Positions 6,015-8,219 of a stretch of 8,219 nt of DNA are shown here, piece by piece. The stretch spans positions 1 through 8,219 of the forward strand of contig DTXR01000730.1 in the NCBI GenBank assembly GCA_012962365.1, written 5' to 3'. The notes beneath the pieces were generated by a model. It was given only the letters and a program-made list of their open reading frames with translations. It did not search any database and was not told where the DNA came from. Origin of the DNA: Chromatiaceae bacterium. GTDB lineage: Bacteria; Pseudomonadota; Gammaproteobacteria; Chromatiales; Chromatiaceae. The translations under genes were made by a program, and so were the position numbers. Within the stretch, counting starts at the first letter, position 1, and each line of letters opens with the position of its first letter.

Positions 6015-7790
6015 ATGGCCGAGATAATCCCGCCGCTGACCCGTCAAACGCTCAGCCGGATGACCGCTGGAGAAAAACGTGTTGCCAGGCGTTTGAAAGA
6101 ATTGCTCGAGGATGATTATCTAGTCTGGTACGACATTCCCATTGGTCGGCAGCAGCGATATCCCGATTTCATCATTCTGCATCCATCCCGCGGCCTGCTT
6201 TTTCTCGAAGTCAAGGACTGGAAGCCGGACACGCTGAAGAAAATAAGCAAATCCGATGTCACGCTGCTTACCAACAACGGTATGGTGGCAAAGCCTCATC
6301 CCCTGGAGCAGGTGCGGGGTTATACCTATAGTGTGGTGGATATGCTGGTGCGTGATCCCCAGTTGTGCCAGACCAGCAAAGCCTACCAGGGTAACCTGAT
6401 CATGCCTTTTGGTTGGGGCGTGGTGTTCACCAATATCACACGCAAGCAAATTCAAAAGGCAATACCCGGCGATGCTCTGGAGGGGGTGCTGCCGAGTCAC
6501 TTGATGATTTACAAAGACGAGATCAGTTCCTCTGCAGACGCAGAGCGATTTCAGGAGCAGCTCTGGGGTATGTTCAACTATCAATTCGGTGGAACCCTGA
6601 GCCTGCCTCAGATCGATCGTATTCGCTGGCACCTGTTTCCTGAAATACGGATCGAGGATGGCATCACAATGGATGTTCAGCAGGAACAACTGGCCCGCAG
6701 CCTGGGGGAGGGACATCGGGTGATACACGGTGTAGCGGGTTCGGGAAAGACCGTGATACTGGGCTACCGCTGCCTGCACCTGGCTGAGGCGATAGCCAAG
6801 CCCATTCTGGTCTTATGCTTCAATATTACCCTGGCGGCGCGTTTGCGCTCGTTTATTTCCTCCAGAGGTATTGGCAGCAAGGTTCAGATCTATCATTTTC
6901 ACGACTGGTGCGTACAGCAACTCAGAACCTATCATGTGGATCTGATCGAATCTGAAAAACCGGTTTGGGAGCGCCAGGTAGATACGGTCATCGATGCCGT
7001 GGACAAAGGACGTATCCCACGTGCCCAGTACGGTGCGCTGATGATCGACGAAGGCCATGATTTTGAACCGGAATGGCTGAGGCTGGTCACCCAGATGATC
7101 GACCCGGAGATCAATTCTCTTTTACTGCTCTATGACGATGCGCAATCGATCTACAAAAAGAAATCCGGCCTCGGCTTTTCTCTGAGCAGCGTTGGGATAC
7201 AGGCTGCGGGGCGCACCACCATCCTGCGGCTGAACTACCGCAATACCCGAGAAATATTGGGCTATGCCTATAACTTTGCCCGTCACTACCTGAGCCCGCA
7301 GAACGCGGATGAGGACCATATTCCGCTGGTGGAACCAACAGCAGCCGGAGCCTCCGGTCCCGAGCCTTTCATGAAGCGTTTTGACAGCCTGGACGACGAA
7401 ATTGGCTTTGCGTTGGCCTGTATCCGGAAATGGCATCAGGAAGGAATAAACCTTCAGGATATCGCGATACTCTACCCCGGTGGTATTCATGGCAAGCAGA
7501 TGGCCGCCGCCTTGCGCACCGCCGGATTTGATCATTTGTGGTTGGGAAGCAAACAGTACAAATCCGCCTATGATCCCAAGATCGAACGAATCCCGGTACT
7601 GACCATCCATAGCAGCAAGGGGCTGGAGTTTCGGAGGGTCATCATCATTGGCCTGGGGAGTCTCGGTGCTGATGAGGAACGAGTAGCTGAAGACGCACGG
7701 CTTCTGTATGTCGGCATGACACGCGCGCAAGAAGGCTTGATACTAACGAGTTCGAGGGACAACCTGTTTTGCCGCCTTTTGTGCCGGTAA
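6015..7790 (+). CDS. NERD-domain nuclease fused to a UvrD-like SF1 DNA helicase
   Basis: This 591-residue protein joins a NERD (nuclease-related) domain to a superfamily 1 helicase. NERD occupies about residues 15-160: Glu20 in AGEKRVARRLKELL, Asp51 in PDFIIL and Glu65-x-Lys67 in FLEVKDW form the expected endonuclease-like acidic/lysine set. Helicase motifs follow in order: Walker A GVAGSGKT (239-246), motif II IDEGH (344-348), motif III DDAQSIY (374-380), motif IV LNYRNT (406-411), motif V TIHSSKGLEF (530-539) and motif VI LLYVGMTRAQE (563-573). It should use ATP to move on DNA, with possible cleavage by NERD. The protein looks complete, close to the usual 550-620 residues. ATG 6015 follows AGGA (6001-6004) by 10 bases. 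It appears monocistronic, divergent from the signalling operon. Related nuclease-helicase fusions occur in phage defence and in DNA repair; its role here is not shown. Confidence 0.9.
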   Translation: MAEIIPPLTRQTLSRMTAGEKRVARRLKELLEDDYLVWYDIPIGRQQRYPDFIILHPSRGLLFLEVKDWKPDTLKKISKSDVTLLTNNGMVAKPHPLEQVRGYTYSVVDMLVRDPQLCQTSKAYQGNLIMPFGWGVVFTNITRKQIQKAIPGDALEGVLPSHLMIYKDEISSSADAERFQEQLWGMFNYQFGGTLSLPQIDRIRWHLFPEIRIEDGITMDVQQEQLARSLGEGHRVIHGVAGSGKTVILGYRCLHLAEAIAKPILVLCFNITLAARLRSFISSRGIGSKVQIYHFHDWCVQQLRTYHVDLIESEKPVWERQVDTVIDAVDKGRIPRAQYGALMIDEGHDFEPEWLRLVTQMIDPEINSLLLLYDDAQSIYKKKSGLGFSLSSVGIQAAGRTTILRLNYRNTREILGYAYNFARHYLSPQNADEDHIPLVEPTAAGASGPEPFMKRFDSLDDEIGFALACIRKWHQEGINLQDIAILYPGGIHGKQMAAALRTAGFDHLWLGSKQYKSAYDPKIERIPVLTIHSSKGLEFRRVIIIGLGSLGADEERVAEDARLLYVGMTRAQEGLILTSSRDNLFCRLLCR

Positions 7791-7875
7791 CTGTCATCCA
7801 GTGCACAGGATAGTCCGGTTCTGACTCGCTTCGTCCACAGTGGTAAGCTATACATTAAAGATAGGAGCGGGGAAA
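7791..7875. promoter_or_regulatory. Spacer before hypA with ribosome binding site AGGAG
   Basis: The 85 bases between the helicase stop and hypA contain no clear terminator hairpin with a T-run. AGGAG at 7863-7867 lies 8 bases before ATG 7876 and fixes the hypA start. TATACA around 7850 resembles a -10 box, but no good -35 lies at the right distance, so a promoter is only possible. Confidence 0.4.
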
Positions 7876-8211
7876 ATGCACGAGATGTCACTGTGTGAAG
7901 GTGTTATTCAGGTGTTGGAAGACAGTGCCAAAACACAGGGTTTTACGCGGATCAAAACGGTCTGGCTGGAAATTGGCGCTCTGGCAGGAGTGGAAATCGA
8001 AGCGATGCGCTTCAGTTTCGAGGCTATAAAAAAAGGCACCATGGCAGAAGATGCCCGCCTGGAGATCATTGATCGGCCGGGGCAGGCCTGGTGTCTGCCA
8101 TGTGCGAAAACCGTAGCAATCAAACAGCGTTTTGACGCCTGTCCCCATTGTGGGAGCTATGAGTTGCAGGTGACAGGTGTTGTGGTCAAGCCTAGCCGGA
8201 CACCCAGCTAA
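7876..8211 (+). CDS. hypA: HypA nickel chaperone for hydrogenase/urease maturation
   Basis: HypA delivers nickel, together with the GTPase HypB, to the active site of the large subunit of [NiFe]-hydrogenases (and to urease in some bacteria). The 111-residue product begins MHEMSL, the family's nickel-binding start with His2 and Glu3. It continues with a typical LEIGALAGVE segment (31-40) and a zinc site made of two pairs, CLPC (Cys73, Cys76) and CPHC (Cys89, Cys92). The length fits HypA (about 113-118 residues). ATG 7876 is chosen because the protein must start at MHE and AGGAG lies 8 bases upstream; an in-frame ATG at 7840 would bury the nickel-binding N-terminus. The gene ends 8 bases before the window edge, so further hyp or hydrogenase genes probably follow on the right. 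No nickel-responsive operator is visible upstream. Confidence 0.95.
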   Translation: MHEMSLCEGVIQVLEDSAKTQGFTRIKTVWLEIGALAGVEIEAMRFSFEAIKKGTMAEDARLEIIDRPGQAWCLPCAKTVAIKQRFDACPHCGSYELQVTGVVVKPSRTPS

Positions 8212-8219
8212 GCACATTG

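Noticed and set aside
6120..6779. 219-codon minus-strand frame opposite the NERD helicase
   Set aside because: Antisense to a gene with full motif support; no recognisable domain, His- and Gln-rich shadow translation.
7815..7860. Sigma-70 or sigma-54 promoter for hypA
   Set aside because: TATACA has no matching -35 at 16-18 bases, and no GG-N10-GC pattern was found.
7840..7875. hypA start at ATG 7840
   Set aside because: HypA must start MHE for nickel binding; ATG 7876 has AGGAG at the right spacing.
1..8219. CRISPR array or complete insertion sequence
   Set aside because: No regularly spaced direct repeats and no transposase gene were seen on either strand.

Overview
The window looks like chromosomal DNA of a gammaproteobacterium. 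Evidence is the TonB-receptor / YfiR / hybrid-kinase signalling module, a NERD-type helicase and a HypA nickel chaperone implying [NiFe]-hydrogenase (or urease) maturation. Main composition is roughly balanced GC. No species can be named from sequence alone; a chemolithotrophic or sulfur-oxidising lineage is only a guess from the hydrogenase link.

Layout. Positions 1-93 hold a short AT-rich piece (29 G/C in the first 90 bases, hand count) whose plus-strand reading resembles the inside of an FAD/NAD(P)-dependent oxidoreductase. It abuts, mid-domain, a very large minus-strand signalling gene (82-4674): CHASE8-like sensor, HAMP, histidine kinase, two receivers, HPt, third receiver, PAS, GGDEF and an EAL domain that stops abruptly after its DDF motif. 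Upstream in the same operon are two remnants: a YfiR-family fragment (4671-about 5135) and the first part of a TonB-dependent receptor (about 5134-5335), fused out of frame as if about a receptor's length of DNA had been deleted. A roughly 680-base stretch without a supported gene (5336-6014) contains several inverted repeats. On the plus strand follow a complete NERD nuclease / SF1 helicase gene (6015-7790) and hypA (7876-8211), probably the first gene of a hyp operon continuing to the right.

How the genes work together. An intact version of the minus-strand operon would be a cell-envelope signalling unit. An outer-membrane receptor and a periplasmic YfiR-type regulator would act on the periplasmic domain of a membrane kinase that passes phosphate internally to a cyclic-di-GMP output. 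Here the receptor and YfiR are broken and the phosphodiesterase domain is cut off, so the module is either decaying or carries assembly/amplification chimeras at both ends. Both junctions fall at short stretches of potential microhomology. The NERD helicase and hypA have no evident link to this operon or to each other.
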